Shown here piece by piece: positions 30,283-40,882 of a DNA stretch of 64,000 nt (positions are counted from its first letter, which is position 1; each line of letters begins with the position of its first letter). This stretch comes from Myxococcales bacterium. Its GTDB lineage: Bacteria > Myxococcota > Myxococcia > Myxococcales > Anaeromyxobacteraceae. Location: the NCBI GenBank assembly GCA_021806645.1, contig JAJZQX010000007.1, forward strand, positions 168,863-232,862. The letters run 5' to 3'. The position numbers and the translations under genes are program-made. The notes beneath the pieces were generated by a model. The model ran no database searches, was not told where the DNA came from, and was given only the letters and a program-made list of their open reading frames with translations.

Positions 30283-31347
30283 TCAGTACCAGTAGCAGTC
30301 GTTCGGGCCCATCACCAGGTGACGCCAGGTGTCGCCGTCGTGTCCGGCGCAGGGGCCGGAGTACGAACCGCCGAGGTGCTGCCAGGAGGTGTCGCAGCCC
30401 GACATAGTGAACGTCATGGTCGAGACCCATCCCGACCCGGTCAGGCTGCACATGCCCTTGCCGAGCGCAGGCTGTGGAAGCCCGTGCGTGCATCCCGTGG
30501 CCAGGACGCGGTTGACTTGCGCTGTGTCCACCGTCGTCGCGATGGCACGGTCGCGCGACCAGACCCAGTCCGGGGTCGTGCAGGTCACCGCCGTCCACTG
30601 CGGGTGCGAGGCGCAGGGCAACTCCAGGGCCGAACAGGCTCCGCCGACGCAGGCGAAGCCGGAGCCGCAGGCAACACCGCAAGCGCCGCAGTTGGCCGGG
30701 CTGCTGCTCGTGTCGACGCAGGAGCCGCCGCAGTTGGTCAGGCCGGCCTGGCAGCTGACCGCGCAGGTGCCGGCGGAGCAGACCTGGCCGGCGGCGCACG
30801 CGGTGCCGCAGGCGCCGCAGTTCCCCTCGTCGGCCTGGGTGTCACGGCAGGTCCCGCCGCAGTTGGTCAGGCCGGCCTGGCAGGAGAGGCCGCAGGTGCC
30901 GCCGGCACAGACCTGGCCGGCCGGGCAGGCGGTTCCGCAGGCGCCACAGTTGGCCTCGTCGGCCTGGGTGTCGCGGCAGGTCCCGCCGCAGTTGGCCAGT
31001 CCGGCCTGGCAGGTGAGGCCGCAGGTGCCGCCGGAGCAGACCTGGCCGGCGTCGCACGCGGTGCCGCAAGCGCCGCAATTGGCGAGATCGGTCCCGGTGT
31101 CGCGGCAGGAGCCGGAGCAGGCGGTGTGGGTCGGCTGGCAGGTGAGGCCGCAGGTGCCGCCGGAGCAGACCTGGCCGGCGGCGCAGGCGGTGCCGCAGGC
31201 GCCACAGTTGAGGTTGTCCTCGGCGAGTGTGACGCAGGTGCCCCCGCACTTGACCGATCCGGCCAGGCAGTCCGGGTTGCTGCAGGCGGACAGGGTGAAT
31301 GCGGCGACTGCTGCGGCGAGGCAGGCATACACGGGCCGGAATGTCAT
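30283..31347 (-). CDS. Cysteine-rich lipoprotein with five Stig1-type repeats
   Basis: The 354-residue product has a signal peptide ending in lipobox LSAC (Cys22). Residues 27-241 are five back-to-back units of exactly 43 residues, each with eight cysteines at fixed spacing (for example CQAGLANCGGTC, ANCGACGTAC, GQVCAGGTC). The pattern matches the Stig1-like cysteine repeats common in secreted myxobacterial proteins; I infer extracellular, disulfide-rich and adhesive or structural. The C-terminal 113 residues are a separate domain with further Cys and many Trp (TPDWVWSRDRAIATTV, ending DCYWY), not recognised. The gene converges on trpA with a hairpin between. Confidence 0.88.
   Translation of the reverse strand: MTFRPVYACLAAAVAAFTLSACSNPDCLAGSVKCGGTCVTLAEDNLNCGACGTACAAGQVCSGGTCGLTCQPTHTACSGSCRDTGTDLANCGACGTACDAGQVCSGGTCGLTCQAGLANCGGTCRDTQADEANCGACGTACPAGQVCAGGTCGLSCQAGLTNCGGTCRDTQADEGNCGACGTACAAGQVCSAGTCAVSCQAGLTNCGGSCVDTSSSPANCGACGVACGSGFACVGGACSALELPCASHPQWTAVTCTTPDWVWSRDRAIATTVDTAQVNRVLATGCTHGLPQPALGKGMCSLTGSGWVSTMTFTMSGCDTSWQHLGGSYSGPCAGHDGDTWRHLVMGPNDCYWY
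30625..31269 (-). repeat. Five 129-bp tandem coding repeats
   Basis: The five 43-residue units of the Stig1-type lipoprotein correspond to 5 x 129 bp at these positions. Units 2-4 are very similar at DNA level; the first and fifth are more diverged. Such an array can expand or contract by recombination, so copy number may vary between strains. Confidence 0.85.
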
Positions 31348-31559
31348 GGGTCCTCCAACTCAGTTGTCTTCGGTGCCGCGGGGCGCACAGTGTGCTCTCC
31401 TGCTCCAAGCCCGAAAAGTCACTTGAACGGGGGGTGTTGGGACCCGTTTGCTGGAATTCACCGAAACACCCGTTGTCGGACTCGCATGGCGGCTTGAATG
31501 ACTCACCGGCCAGGGAGCCGCCGAGCGCCCGGCGATGGCAGGGAGTTCTTCGCTGGCTC

Positions 31560-32261
31560 TCAAGCCAGGTCGAAGACCAGCAACTCCGCTTCGCCGGCCG
31601 AGCCGGTGATCGACACCTCCGGCTCGTCCGAGAGCGCCACGCCGTCGCCCGCACCGACCGCGGTCCCGTTGACCGTGGCCGCGCCGCGCGCCACCTGCAC
31701 CCAGGCGTGCCGGCCGGGCGCGAGCGGATGGCGTACCGCCTCGCCGGCCTGGAGGATGGTGGCGAAGACCCTGGCGTCCTGGTGGATGACGGTCGAGCCC
31801 TTCGCGCCGTCGGGCGAGGCGACGAGCCGCAGCGCCCCGCGCAGCTCGACCGGCGGGAAGGTGCGCTGCTCGTAGCTCGGCGCGTGGCCGGTGCGGTCCG
31901 GCATCAGCCAGATCTGGAGGAGGTGGACCGGCTCCTTGGCCGAGCCGTTGAACTCGCTGTGGGTCAGCCCGGTACCGGCGCTCATCCGCTGCACCTCGCC
32001 GTGGCGGAGCGTACCGCCGGCGCCGGTCGAGTCGCGGTGGGCCAGCGTGCCGTCCAGCACCCAGGTGATGATCTCCATGTCGCGGTGTGGGTGGGTGCCG
32101 AACCCCTGGCCCGGCGCGACCCGATCCTCGTTGATGACGCGCAGGGCGCGGAAGCCCATCTGCGCCGGGTCGTGATAGTCGGCGAAGGAGAAGGTGTGGA
32201 AGGTGTCGAGCCAGCCGTGGTCGAAGTGACCTCGGTCGGCGGCGCGGCGTAGCGTGAGCAC
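31560..32261 (-). CDS. Pirin family protein
   Basis: The 233-residue bicupin-type protein has FHTFSFADYHDP, GFGTHPHRDMEIITWVLDG (two of the metal-binding histidines) and MSAGTGLTHSEFN (further His/Glu ligand), then HLLQIWLMP. It matches the YhhW/pirin group, some of which oxidise quercetin or act as metal-dependent redox regulators; the in vivo substrate is unknown. The start is GTG at 32261. It stands alone, 92 nt downstream of ppnP's stop. Confidence 0.93.
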   Translation of the reverse strand: MLTLRRAADRGHFDHGWLDTFHTFSFADYHDPAQMGFRALRVINEDRVAPGQGFGTHPHRDMEIITWVLDGTLAHRDSTGAGGTLRHGEVQRMSAGTGLTHSEFNGSAKEPVHLLQIWLMPDRTGHAPSYEQRTFPPVELRGALRLVASPDGAKGSTVIHQDARVFATILQAGEAVRHPLAPGRHAWVQVARGAATVNGTAVGAGDGVALSDEPEVSITGSAGEAELLVFDLA

Positions 32262-32353
32262 AGGGCCTCCGGAAGACGTTGTCTGGCGAGGGATCTAGCT
32301 GACGCGAGCCGCCCGCGAAACGCCATCCATGTGGCCCCCCGGCCGACCAGGGC

Positions 32354-32635
32354 CTAGAGGAACTCGCAGAGGTACGCGGCCGGGGCCGCCGCCTTCACGT
32401 CGAACCCGCTCTGGCCGTGGACCTCGAAGGTGGTCCCCGCCGGGAAGGCCCGCCAGCTCGCCTCACCGGGCAGCAGCGCCAGCAGCTCGCCGGAGATCAC
32501 CGTCATCCGCTCCGGCTGGCCGGTGCCGAAGTGGAACTCGCCGGCGTCGATCACGCCCGCGGTGGCCTTCCGGCCGTTCCGCTCGAAGGAGATGCTCTGG
32601 ACCTGTCCCTCGAAGTAGCTGTTGTGCTTGAGCAT
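32354..32635 (-). CDS. ppnP: Pyrimidine/purine nucleoside phosphorylase (DUF1255)
   Basis: The 93-residue single-cupin protein matches PpnP/YaiE: NSYFEGQVQSISFERNG at the start, TAGVIDAGEFHFGT, ERMTVISGEL and FEVHGQSGFDVKA, YLCEF at the end. The family phosphorolyses several nucleosides to free bases and ribose 1-phosphate. The start ATG follows GGAGGGTGACC. It lies 13 nt after the stop of the DUF3014 gene. Confidence 0.93.
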   Translation of the reverse strand: MLKHNSYFEGQVQSISFERNGRKATAGVIDAGEFHFGTGQPERMTVISGELLALLPGEASWRAFPAGTTFEVHGQSGFDVKAAAPAAYLCEFL

Positions 32636-32648
32636 GGTCACCCTCCGT

Positions 32649-33464
32649 TCACCTGGCCTCCGCCGGGGCGAAGGCCAGCGCCCGTTCCAGCTGGCGCGCC
32701 TTGGCCTGGATGACGTGGGTGTTGCGCGGCCCCATGCGCAGCAGGTGCTTCTCGACCGGGCCGAGCCGCTCCAGCTCGGGAGCGGCGTACAGGTAGATGG
32801 TGCCCGGGCCGGTGCCGCCCGCCTCGACGAAGACGTCGCCGTCCCGCGCCGGCGCCGCCGCCACCCGCTTGAGCGCCGCCGCGGTGACGCGGTCGAGCGA
32901 GCCCTCCGGATAGCCGAGCGCCCGGTACGCCGCCTCGAGCAGGCCGTGCAGCTCCCGGTAGGCGCGCACCGCCGCGGCCACGTCGATCGAGCCGACCGCC
33001 TCGGCGAAGAGGTCGTAGCGCGCGTAGGCCGCCGCCGAGATGACCCGCCTGCCGCCCCGCCGGGTGGTCGTGAACCCTTCCCTGGGCGCGAGGAACCGGA
33101 GCCGCGCGCGCGGCGAGACCCCTTCGGCCAGGTTGTCGGTGACCACCGCCCACCGCTCGACGACGTCACCGCGCGCCAGCCAGCTCCGCAAGGCGGCGCT
33201 GGAAGAGACGGCCTCGAAGAGCTCCCGAAGCCGATCGACGGTGACCGGCCTGGCCGGCTCCACCACGGCGGGGGCTGGAACGACCGGGGCCGGCGTGGCC
33301 ATGGGTGCCGGCGGCGGAGGGCCGGGCTCGCGGTGGAACCACCACCAGGCGCCTCCGCCACCCACCACCGCCAGCGCGACGAGCACCATCGCCCAGTCGC
33401 CGCCCCCGAAGCGCGGGGGCTGGGGCGGGGCTTCAACATCCCTCTCGAGGTCGTGGTCGTCCAT
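32649..33464 (-). CDS. DUF3014 domain-containing membrane protein
   Basis: The 271-residue product has one transmembrane segment near 25-45 (WAMVLVALAVVGGGGAWWWF), a Pro/Ala linker, and a DUF3014 domain from about 75: LRELFEAVSSSAALRSWLAR, ERWAVVTDNLAEGVSPRARL, RYDLFAEAVGSIDVAAAV, and near the C-terminus GPVEKHLLRMGPRNTHVIQA. The family's function is unknown; a periplasmic domain on an inner-membrane anchor is expected. It lies just ahead of ppnP on the same strand. Confidence 0.88.
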   Translation of the reverse strand: MDDHDLERDVEAPPQPPRFGGGDWAMVLVALAVVGGGGAWWWFHREPGPPPPAPMATPAPVVPAPAVVEPARPVTVDRLRELFEAVSSSAALRSWLARGDVVERWAVVTDNLAEGVSPRARLRFLAPREGFTTTRRGGRRVISAAAYARYDLFAEAVGSIDVAAAVRAYRELHGLLEAAYRALGYPEGSLDRVTAAALKRVAAAPARDGDVFVEAGGTGPGTIYLYAAPELERLGPVEKHLLRMGPRNTHVIQAKARQLERALAFAPAEAR

Positions 33465-33721
33465 TGGTGCCGCTCCTTCCAGGCTCCGGGCCGGCGGCGA
33501 TTCTCCTCCGCGCCGCGTTCGCTGTCAGCTATCCCAGCGCCCGGCACCCATGGACGGAGAACTCGCGGCGGCGGCCATTCTCTCCAGGGCCTGTCGTGGA
33601 GCCGCTCCAGGGCCACGGCCCCGGTTGGTCACGACCTGCCCGGGGAGGACCGGGTCGAGCTGGACTGGACCCCGCGCCGGGCGCAGCTAGACTGATCCTG
33701 GGAGGAAGGGGGACGAGGACC

Positions 33722-34501
33722 ATGGGGCTGATCAACCGGCTGGTGCGCCAGGCGCGCCGCTCGATCGCCGAGCTGACCGACGCCGCGCTCCTTAACCACG
33801 TGGAGCGGCGCACCGACCTCGACGGTCACCCCCGCCCGGTCCTCCTGCTGTACGGCTTCTTCTCCACCCGGCGCACCCTGGACATCCTGGAGGCGCGGCT
33901 GCGGCGCGACGGCTACGGCGTGGTGTCGCTCAACCTCGGCGGCCTGAAGCGGGTCTACAACACCCGGGGCATCGACGATCTCGCCGACTACGTGCGGGCC
34001 AAGGTGGAGCGGATCTACGCGCACCACCCGACCATGGGGCCGCTCACCATCATCGGCCACTCCAAGGGCGGGCTGGTCGCCACCTACTACGTGAAGAAGC
34101 TGGGGGGCTGGCGCCGCGCCCGCGCGGTGGTGATGCTGGGCGCGCCGTTCCACGGGACCCCGATCGCCTGGCTCGGCCTGCCGGCGGCGCTCCTGGCGCC
34201 CTCGCTGACACAGCTCCTGCCCGGGTCCAGGTTCCTGCGCCGGCTGCACGAGGGGCGCTGGCCGCCGCAGGTCCGGCTCACCTCGATCTGGTCGCGCAGC
34301 GACCGGCTGGCCATCTGGCCCTCGGCGGTGCTCGACACGCGCGACCAGCCGCAGTGGCGCAACATCGAGGTCGACTGCTTCCACTTCGAGTTCTTGACGC
34401 GCCAGCGTGCCTACGCGGCGCTGCGCCGCGAGCTGACCTCGCTCGACGCCCCGGCCCGCCGGCCCGCGCTCACCGTGGTGGCGGGCGGACAGGCCGGCTG
34501 A
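33722..34501 (+). CDS. Alpha/beta hydrolase, lipase-like
   Basis: The 259-residue product has PVLLLYGFFSTRRTLD (oxyanion region) and the nucleophile elbow GHSKGG (Ser114), then VMLGAPFHGTP, as in triacylglycerol lipases and PGAP1-like hydrolases. The C-terminal SIWSRSDRLAIWPSAVL carries a candidate acid Asp and DCFHFEF a candidate His. No signal peptide is seen, so it is probably cytoplasmic. GGGAGGAAGGGGG precedes the ATG. It overlaps the next gene by one base, implying coupling. Confidence 0.88.
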   Translation: MGLINRLVRQARRSIAELTDAALLNHVERRTDLDGHPRPVLLLYGFFSTRRTLDILEARLRRDGYGVVSLNLGGLKRVYNTRGIDDLADYVRAKVERIYAHHPTMGPLTIIGHSKGGLVATYYVKKLGGWRRARAVVMLGAPFHGTPIAWLGLPAALLAPSLTQLLPGSRFLRRLHEGRWPPQVRLTSIWSRSDRLAIWPSAVLDTRDQPQWRNIEVDCFHFEFLTRQRAYAALRRELTSLDAPARRPALTVVAGGQAG

Positions 34502-34944
34502 TGCGGGACAGGCGCCACGACTGGCTCTACGAGCGCCAGAAGCAACCGATCAAGCAGTACCTCCTCGAGCGCTTCGCCGGCCAGCTGGCCGAGGAGGTGG
34601 CCGCCTGGCCCCCCGCCGACCTGGAGTGGGAGTCCGAGGCGTTGCGGCGGCGCTGGCAGGCGGGGGCGGAGCAGCGTCCCTGCGGGCTGGTGATCCGCTA
34701 CGCGCTCGAGCTGGCCCGGCTCGACCTGCGGCGGGAGTGGGACGAGATCGACCGCCGGATGCAGGGTGAGGCCGACGGCTGGTGGCGGACCCCCGAGGAG
34801 AAGGCCGCCGGACAGCTCCTGGTCAAGCTCCTCACCGAGCGGTGCCTCTGGTTGAAGGAGGAGGCCAGCGGCGCGCACCTCACCCGCGACGACCTGTGCG
34901 GCGCGCTTGAGCTGGTCGAGCAGCGGCTGTTCAAGGTGACGTGA
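34501..34944 (+). CDS. Hypothetical protein coupled to the lipase gene
   Basis: The 147-residue product is not recognised. It is soluble, helical and charged, with many Trp, Glu and Arg (YERQKQPIKQYLLERFAGQL, DLRREWDEIDRRMQGEADGW). Its ATG overlaps the stop of the alpha/beta hydrolase as TGATG, so the two are likely translated together. It converges on the ABC-2 permease gene. Confidence 0.75.
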   Translation: MRDRRHDWLYERQKQPIKQYLLERFAGQLAEEVAAWPPADLEWESEALRRRWQAGAEQRPCGLVIRYALELARLDLRREWDEIDRRMQGEADGWWRTPEEKAAGQLLVKLLTERCLWLKEEASGAHLTRDDLCGALELVEQRLFKVT

Positions 34945-34959
34945 ACAGCGCCGACGCCG

Positions 34960-35748
34960 TCAACTGGAGGCCGAGGTGTACTTGCCTATGGCGCGCGTCC
35001 AGACGAAGCGCGACACCACCGCGAAGGCGACCGAGCCGCCCAGCGCCTGCGCCGCCACCACCAGGTCGAGCTTGCCGAGCAGCGCCAGCGCCGGGTAGCT
35101 GGTGAGCAGGGCCAGCGGGATGACGAAGGTGAAGAGGACGCGGAAGAAGCCCCGGAAGACGTCCACCGGCCAGCGCGCGGCGTCGTAGATGGAGGCGAAG
35201 AGGTAGGAGAGGTTGTCGATCTTGACGAGGTAGAAGGCGGCCGAGATCACCAGGATCCAGAGCGAGTAGAGCACCAGCGTGGCGCAGCAGAGCAGGGCCA
35301 GCGCCGCCGCCACCGCGCCGGGGGCCGGCCAGCGCCCCATGCGGTGGAAGGCCACGCCGAAGATGGCCAGCCCGGCCAGCACGTCGACGATCCGCCACGG
35401 CATGAAGCGCGCGGTGCTGACCAGGAACTGGGCGTCGGCGGGCTTGAGCAGCACGAAGTCGAGCGTACCCTTGCGGATGTGCTCGACCACGCTGGCCAGC
35501 GAGGGGTTGACCGCACCTTCCAGCACCCCCTTCATGAGCGTGAACCAGCCCATCACCACCAGCGCCTCGTCGAAGCTCCAGCCGGCCACGCCGGGCCGGT
35601 CGGCGAAGACCACCAGCAGCGGCACCAGCGACCAGCCGGTCCAGAGCAGCGCCAGCGCCCCCTGCCCGAGGAACTCGAGCCGGTACTGGAGCGCCAGGGC
35701 GGTGGAGGCGCGGAGCTGCACGGCCAGCAGGCGGAGGTAGCGCGCCAC
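34960..35748 (-). CDS. ABC-2 type transporter permease (second of pair)
   Basis: The 262-residue protein has six hydrophobic segments typical of ABC-2 exporters (LEFLGQGALALLWTGWSLVP, DVLAGLAIFGVAFHRMG, VVAAQALGGSVAFAVVSRFV). A cytoplasmic segment, HIRKGTLDFVLLKPADAQFL, resembles the RxGTLdxLLlrP stretch of the DUF990 group. The start is GTG 35748 after GGAGGGTGACC. It follows its partner permease by 2 nt. The pair probably forms a heterodimer for export of an unknown substrate. Confidence 0.87.
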   Translation of the reverse strand: MARYLRLLAVQLRASTALALQYRLEFLGQGALALLWTGWSLVPLLVVFADRPGVAGWSFDEALVVMGWFTLMKGVLEGAVNPSLASVVEHIRKGTLDFVLLKPADAQFLVSTARFMPWRIVDVLAGLAIFGVAFHRMGRWPAPGAVAAALALLCCATLVLYSLWILVISAAFYLVKIDNLSYLFASIYDAARWPVDVFRGFFRVLFTFVIPLALLTSYPALALLGKLDLVVAAQALGGSVAFAVVSRFVWTRAIGKYTSASS

Positions 35749-35750
35749 GG

Positions 35751-36548
35751 TCACCCTCCGAAGGCGGCGAAGCGGCGCAGGCCGGCCCGCCAGGCGGAGC
35801 GCACCGCCAGCAGCAACCCGGCGATCCAGCCCCACTGGATGGCCACCTCGACCAGCGCCTGCCGGCGCGTCAACATGCCGGTCACCAGCTCGACCGGGAA
35901 GCCGAGCATGGAGCGGAAGGGGAGCCAGCGCGCCAGCGCCGAGACCCAGGGCGGGAAGAGCTCGAGCGGGACCAGGTAGCCGGACAGGAGCGCGTAGAGC
36001 CCCATCCAGATCTCGAAGAGGCTGGTGGCCGAGTCGGCCCGGAAGGCCAGCGTGCCGACCAGGGCCATGGCGAGGAAGGTGATGAGCCACGCGCCCAGCA
36101 CCGCCACCGGGAAGAGGAGCAGCCGCAGCGGGTCGTGGGTGAGCTTCTCCGCCGAGGTGAGCCAGAGCCCCACCAGCGCCACCGGCAGCGAGAGGGCCAG
36201 CCGCAGCGGCATGGCCGCCACGTTCTCGGCGGCGTAGGCCACCAGCGGGTGGAAGGGGCGCAGCAGCCGGTAGGCCAGCGTCCCCTGCCGGATCTCGAAG
36301 GTGAGCTCCCAGACCACCCAGGCGCCGGTGAGCAGCCGCACCACCAGCGCGGCGAGGTAGTAGGCGACGAAGTCCTTCTGCCCGAAGCGCCCCACCGGCG
36401 CCTCGCGCGCCACCGCGCTCCAGAGCGCCAGCATCACCAGCGGCATGTTGGTGGCCAGCAGCCAGACCAGCATCTCGGCCCGGTAGGCGACCGCCTCCGC
36501 CAGCCCGACGCGGAGCAGGGTCGGCAGCGCCCGCAGCGTCCGGCGCAC
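35751..36548 (-). CDS. ABC-2 type transporter permease (first of pair)
   Basis: The 265-residue, six-segment membrane protein has EIRQGTLAYRLLRPFHPL, the same RxGTL signature as its partner, and LLSGYLVPLELFPPWVSAL near the fifth segment. The start GTG directly follows the stop of the chemotaxis receptor upstream. DUF990-type permeases are normally encoded beside an ABC ATPase; none is adjacent here, upstream being the receptor and downstream a convergent gene. Confidence 0.87.
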   Translation of the reverse strand: MRRTLRALPTLLRVGLAEAVAYRAEMLVWLLATNMPLVMLALWSAVAREAPVGRFGQKDFVAYYLAALVVRLLTGAWVVWELTFEIRQGTLAYRLLRPFHPLVAYAAENVAAMPLRLALSLPVALVGLWLTSAEKLTHDPLRLLLFPVAVLGAWLITFLAMALVGTLAFRADSATSLFEIWMGLYALLSGYLVPLELFPPWVSALARWLPFRSMLGFPVELVTGMLTRRQALVEVAIQWGWIAGLLLAVRSAWRAGLRRFAAFGG

Positions 36549-38120
36549 TCACGTCCTCCCGGTGGCGCCGACCCGGTCGGCCAGCCGCGCCGCCAGCGCC
36601 TCCAGCCGCCGCGCCCCCTGCTCGATGGCGATGGTCCCCTCCAGCGCGTTGGCGCTGGCTCCCTCGATGGCGCCGAGCGCGGTCACCATCTGCCGCGCTC
36701 CGCCGGCCTGATTCCGCGTCTGCACGGCGATGGCCCGCCCGGCCTCCCCCGAAGCCCTCACCACCTGCCCCAGCCCGTCGATCACCTGCCCGGCGCGCAA
36801 CGCCAGCCCGGTCGCCTCCCTGGCGCGCCGGCTCCCCTCGGCGGTGGCGTCCACCGCCTGCCGGGTGGCCTGGGCGATCTCCGCCAGCACGCCGCGGACC
36901 TGCGCCGCGGCTCGGCGCGACTGCCCGGCCAGCCGCCGCATCTCCGCCGCCACCACCGAGAACCCCTGCGCCGCCTCACCGGCCTTGGCCGCCTCGATCG
37001 AGGCGTTGAGCGCCAGCACGTTGGACTGCTCGGCCACGTCCATGGCGGTCTGGGTGATCTCGCCGATCCGGACGCTGCCGCCGGTGAGCGCCGCCACCGC
37101 CACGGCGATGGCGTCCACCTGCTCGCGGAGCCGGGTCATCCCCTCGATGGCCTCGGCCACGGCCCGCGTCCCCTCCTCGGAGAGGGTGTCGGTGCGCTGG
37201 CTGGCGGCCGCGACCTGCTCGGCGCGCGCGGTGGCCGTCTCCGAAGCGCTCGCCACCGCGACCACCGCACCACCCGCATCCTGCACCGCCGACGCCTGGT
37301 CGAGCCCCATGGCCGCCTGCCGCTCCACCGCCACGCGGATGGCGCTGGCCTCGCGCGCCACCTCCTCGGCGGCGGTTCGCACCTCGAACTGCGACGCGGC
37401 CAGCGCCTCGCGCATTCGCAGGAAGGCCGCGGCCACGTCGCCGAGCTCGTCGCGCCCCGCCGCCGTGACCGGCCGGTCGAGATCCCCGAGGGCCACCCCG
37501 GCGGCGGCCTCGGCCAGCCGCGCCAGCGGCGTCACCAGCCGGCCCGCCGCGAGCCAGGCGATCCACAGGCAGGCGAGGCCCGTGATCAGCGCCACGACCA
37601 CGAGCAGGCGCCGCACCTCGTCCGTCGCGACGCCGATCTGCTCGAGCCCCACGGCCACCTGGATCGACCCCAGCAGCTCGGCCGGGCCGCCCCTCACCGC
37701 CCGCCGGATCTCGACCGAGCTGTCGGTGACCAGCTGGCCTCCCACCCACAGGTGGCCACGCCCCCTGGTCGCCTCGGGCGGGCCCGGCGCCGGCAGCGCG
37801 ACCCCGGCCAGGCGGGGGTCGCGCGCCTCGGCCAGGACCTGGCCGCCGGGGTCGCGAACCACGGCGTAGACCAGCCCGTCGCCGGCGGCCACCCGTTGCT
37901 CCAGGATCTCCCGCAGCCCGTCCCGGTCCGCCGCGGCCACCCGGTCGGCCAGGTCGATGGCCGCCGTGTGCCCCTGGGTGAGGACTCGCTGGGCCAGCTC
38001 CACGCCCAGCGTCAGGTGCGAGAGCCAGATGTCGGCGGCCAGGATGACGGCGACCAGCAGGGCCAGCGACCCGCCGATGAGGACGATGAGCTTTCCCTTC
38101 AACCCGAGCCGGAACGCCAC
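36549..38120 (-). CDS. Methyl-accepting chemotaxis protein
   Basis: The 523-residue product has a first transmembrane segment (about 10-30), a small periplasmic sensor (about 35-180, VYAVVRDPGGQVLAEARDP), a second segment (LLVVVALITGLACLWIAWL), a HAMP domain (LVTPLARLAEAAAGVALGD), and a cytoplasmic signalling domain with hairpin tip EQSNVLALNASIEAAKAGE, matching the conserved CheA/CheW contact region. The ligand is unknown. The start is GTG. The ABC-2 permease genes follow without a gap. A C-terminal receptor pentapeptide for CheR is not seen. Confidence 0.94.
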   Translation of the reverse strand: MAFRLGLKGKLIVLIGGSLALLVAVILAADIWLSHLTLGVELAQRVLTQGHTAAIDLADRVAAADRDGLREILEQRVAAGDGLVYAVVRDPGGQVLAEARDPRLAGVALPAPGPPEATRGRGHLWVGGQLVTDSSVEIRRAVRGGPAELLGSIQVAVGLEQIGVATDEVRRLLVVVALITGLACLWIAWLAAGRLVTPLARLAEAAAGVALGDLDRPVTAAGRDELGDVAAAFLRMREALAASQFEVRTAAEEVAREASAIRVAVERQAAMGLDQASAVQDAGGAVVAVASASETATARAEQVAAASQRTDTLSEEGTRAVAEAIEGMTRLREQVDAIAVAVAALTGGSVRIGEITQTAMDVAEQSNVLALNASIEAAKAGEAAQGFSVVAAEMRRLAGQSRRAAAQVRGVLAEIAQATRQAVDATAEGSRRAREATGLALRAGQVIDGLGQVVRASGEAGRAIAVQTRNQAGGARQMVTALGAIEGASANALEGTIAIEQGARRLEALAARLADRVGATGRT

Positions 38121-38129
38121 CTGACGACT

Positions 38130-40088
<1,959 letters not shown>

Positions 40089-40219
40089 GGACCGTGTTCT
40101 GACCGTGGACGCCGCGGGGGTCAAGCCTGCTCCTGGCGCCGCGCCCGCCAGGGCGGCGATACTCGTGACCGTGGCGGTTCCGTCCTTCCCGGAGGCCCCC
40201 ACTTGCAGATGACACCGCC

Positions 40220-40882
40220 ATGAGGCTCCTACTCGTCGAAGACGATTCCATGCTGGGCGCCAGCGTCCAGCGAGGCCTGGGCCTGCAGGGCCATGCCGTG
40301 GACTGGGTCCGGGACGGGCAGGCCGCGGAGCTGGCCCTGTCCGGCGAACCCTATGACGTCGTCCTGCTCGACCTGGGGCTGCCGCGGAAGGGAGGGCTGG
40401 AGGTCCTCCGCGAGCACCGGCGCCGCGGAGGCGAGGCGCCCGTCCTGGTGCTCACGGCGCAGGACGCGGTGGCCGACCGCGTGGCCGGCCTCGACGCGGG
40501 CGCCGACGACTACCTGGCGAAGCCCTTCGACCTCGACGAGCTCTCGGCCAGGGTGCGGGCGCTCCAGCGCCGCAGCACCGGCCGGGCGGTGCCGCTCCTC
40601 GAGCACGGTCCGCTGGTCCTCGATCCGGCGGCGCACGAGGTCCACCTCGACGGTCTCCCGGTCGCGCTGTCCAGCCGCGAATTCGAGATTCTTCACGCGC
40701 TGCTGGAGCACCCGGGCCGGCCCGTGTCGCGGGCGCGGCTGGAGGAGCGACTGTATGGCTGGGCCGACCAGGTCGAGAGCAATGCCGTGGAGGTCCACGT
40801 CCACGCCCTGCGAAAGAAGCTCGGCGCCGGACGGATCAAGACCCTCCGGGGAGTCGGCTACGTGATCCCGAGGAAGCCATGA
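40220..40882 (+). CDS. OmpR-family response regulator (QseB/PmrA-like)
   Basis: The 220-residue protein has a receiver with MRLLLVEDD, phosphoacceptor Asp51 in VVLLDLGLP, VLTAQDAVADRVAGLDAGAD and Lys in YLAKPF. A winged-helix domain follows from about 125 (LSSREFEILHALLEHPGRPV, SNAVEVHVHALRKKLGAGRI, TLRGVGYVI). It resembles QseB/PmrA/TctD regulators. The next gene, its kinase, overlaps by 4 nt (ATGA). A PmrA/QseB-like direct repeat lies after the kinase gene, before degP. Confidence 0.96.
   Translation: MRLLLVEDDSMLGASVQRGLGLQGHAVDWVRDGQAAELALSGEPYDVVLLDLGLPRKGGLEVLREHRRRGGEAPVLVLTAQDAVADRVAGLDAGADDYLAKPFDLDELSARVRALQRRSTGRAVPLLEHGPLVLDPAAHEVHLDGLPVALSSREFEILHALLEHPGRPVSRARLEERLYGWADQVESNAVEVHVHALRKKLGAGRIKTLRGVGYVIPRKP

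Noticed and set aside
30625..31269. Regular repeats as a possible CRISPR array
   Set aside because: The period is 129 bp, a multiple of three, and the array encodes five in-frame cysteine repeats. There are no short repeats with unique spacers.
34960..36552. A single 530-codon frame spanning both ABC-2 permeases
   Set aside because: Its upstream part is out of frame with the first permease, which has a proper product in another frame. Two genes with a 2-nt gap explain the region.
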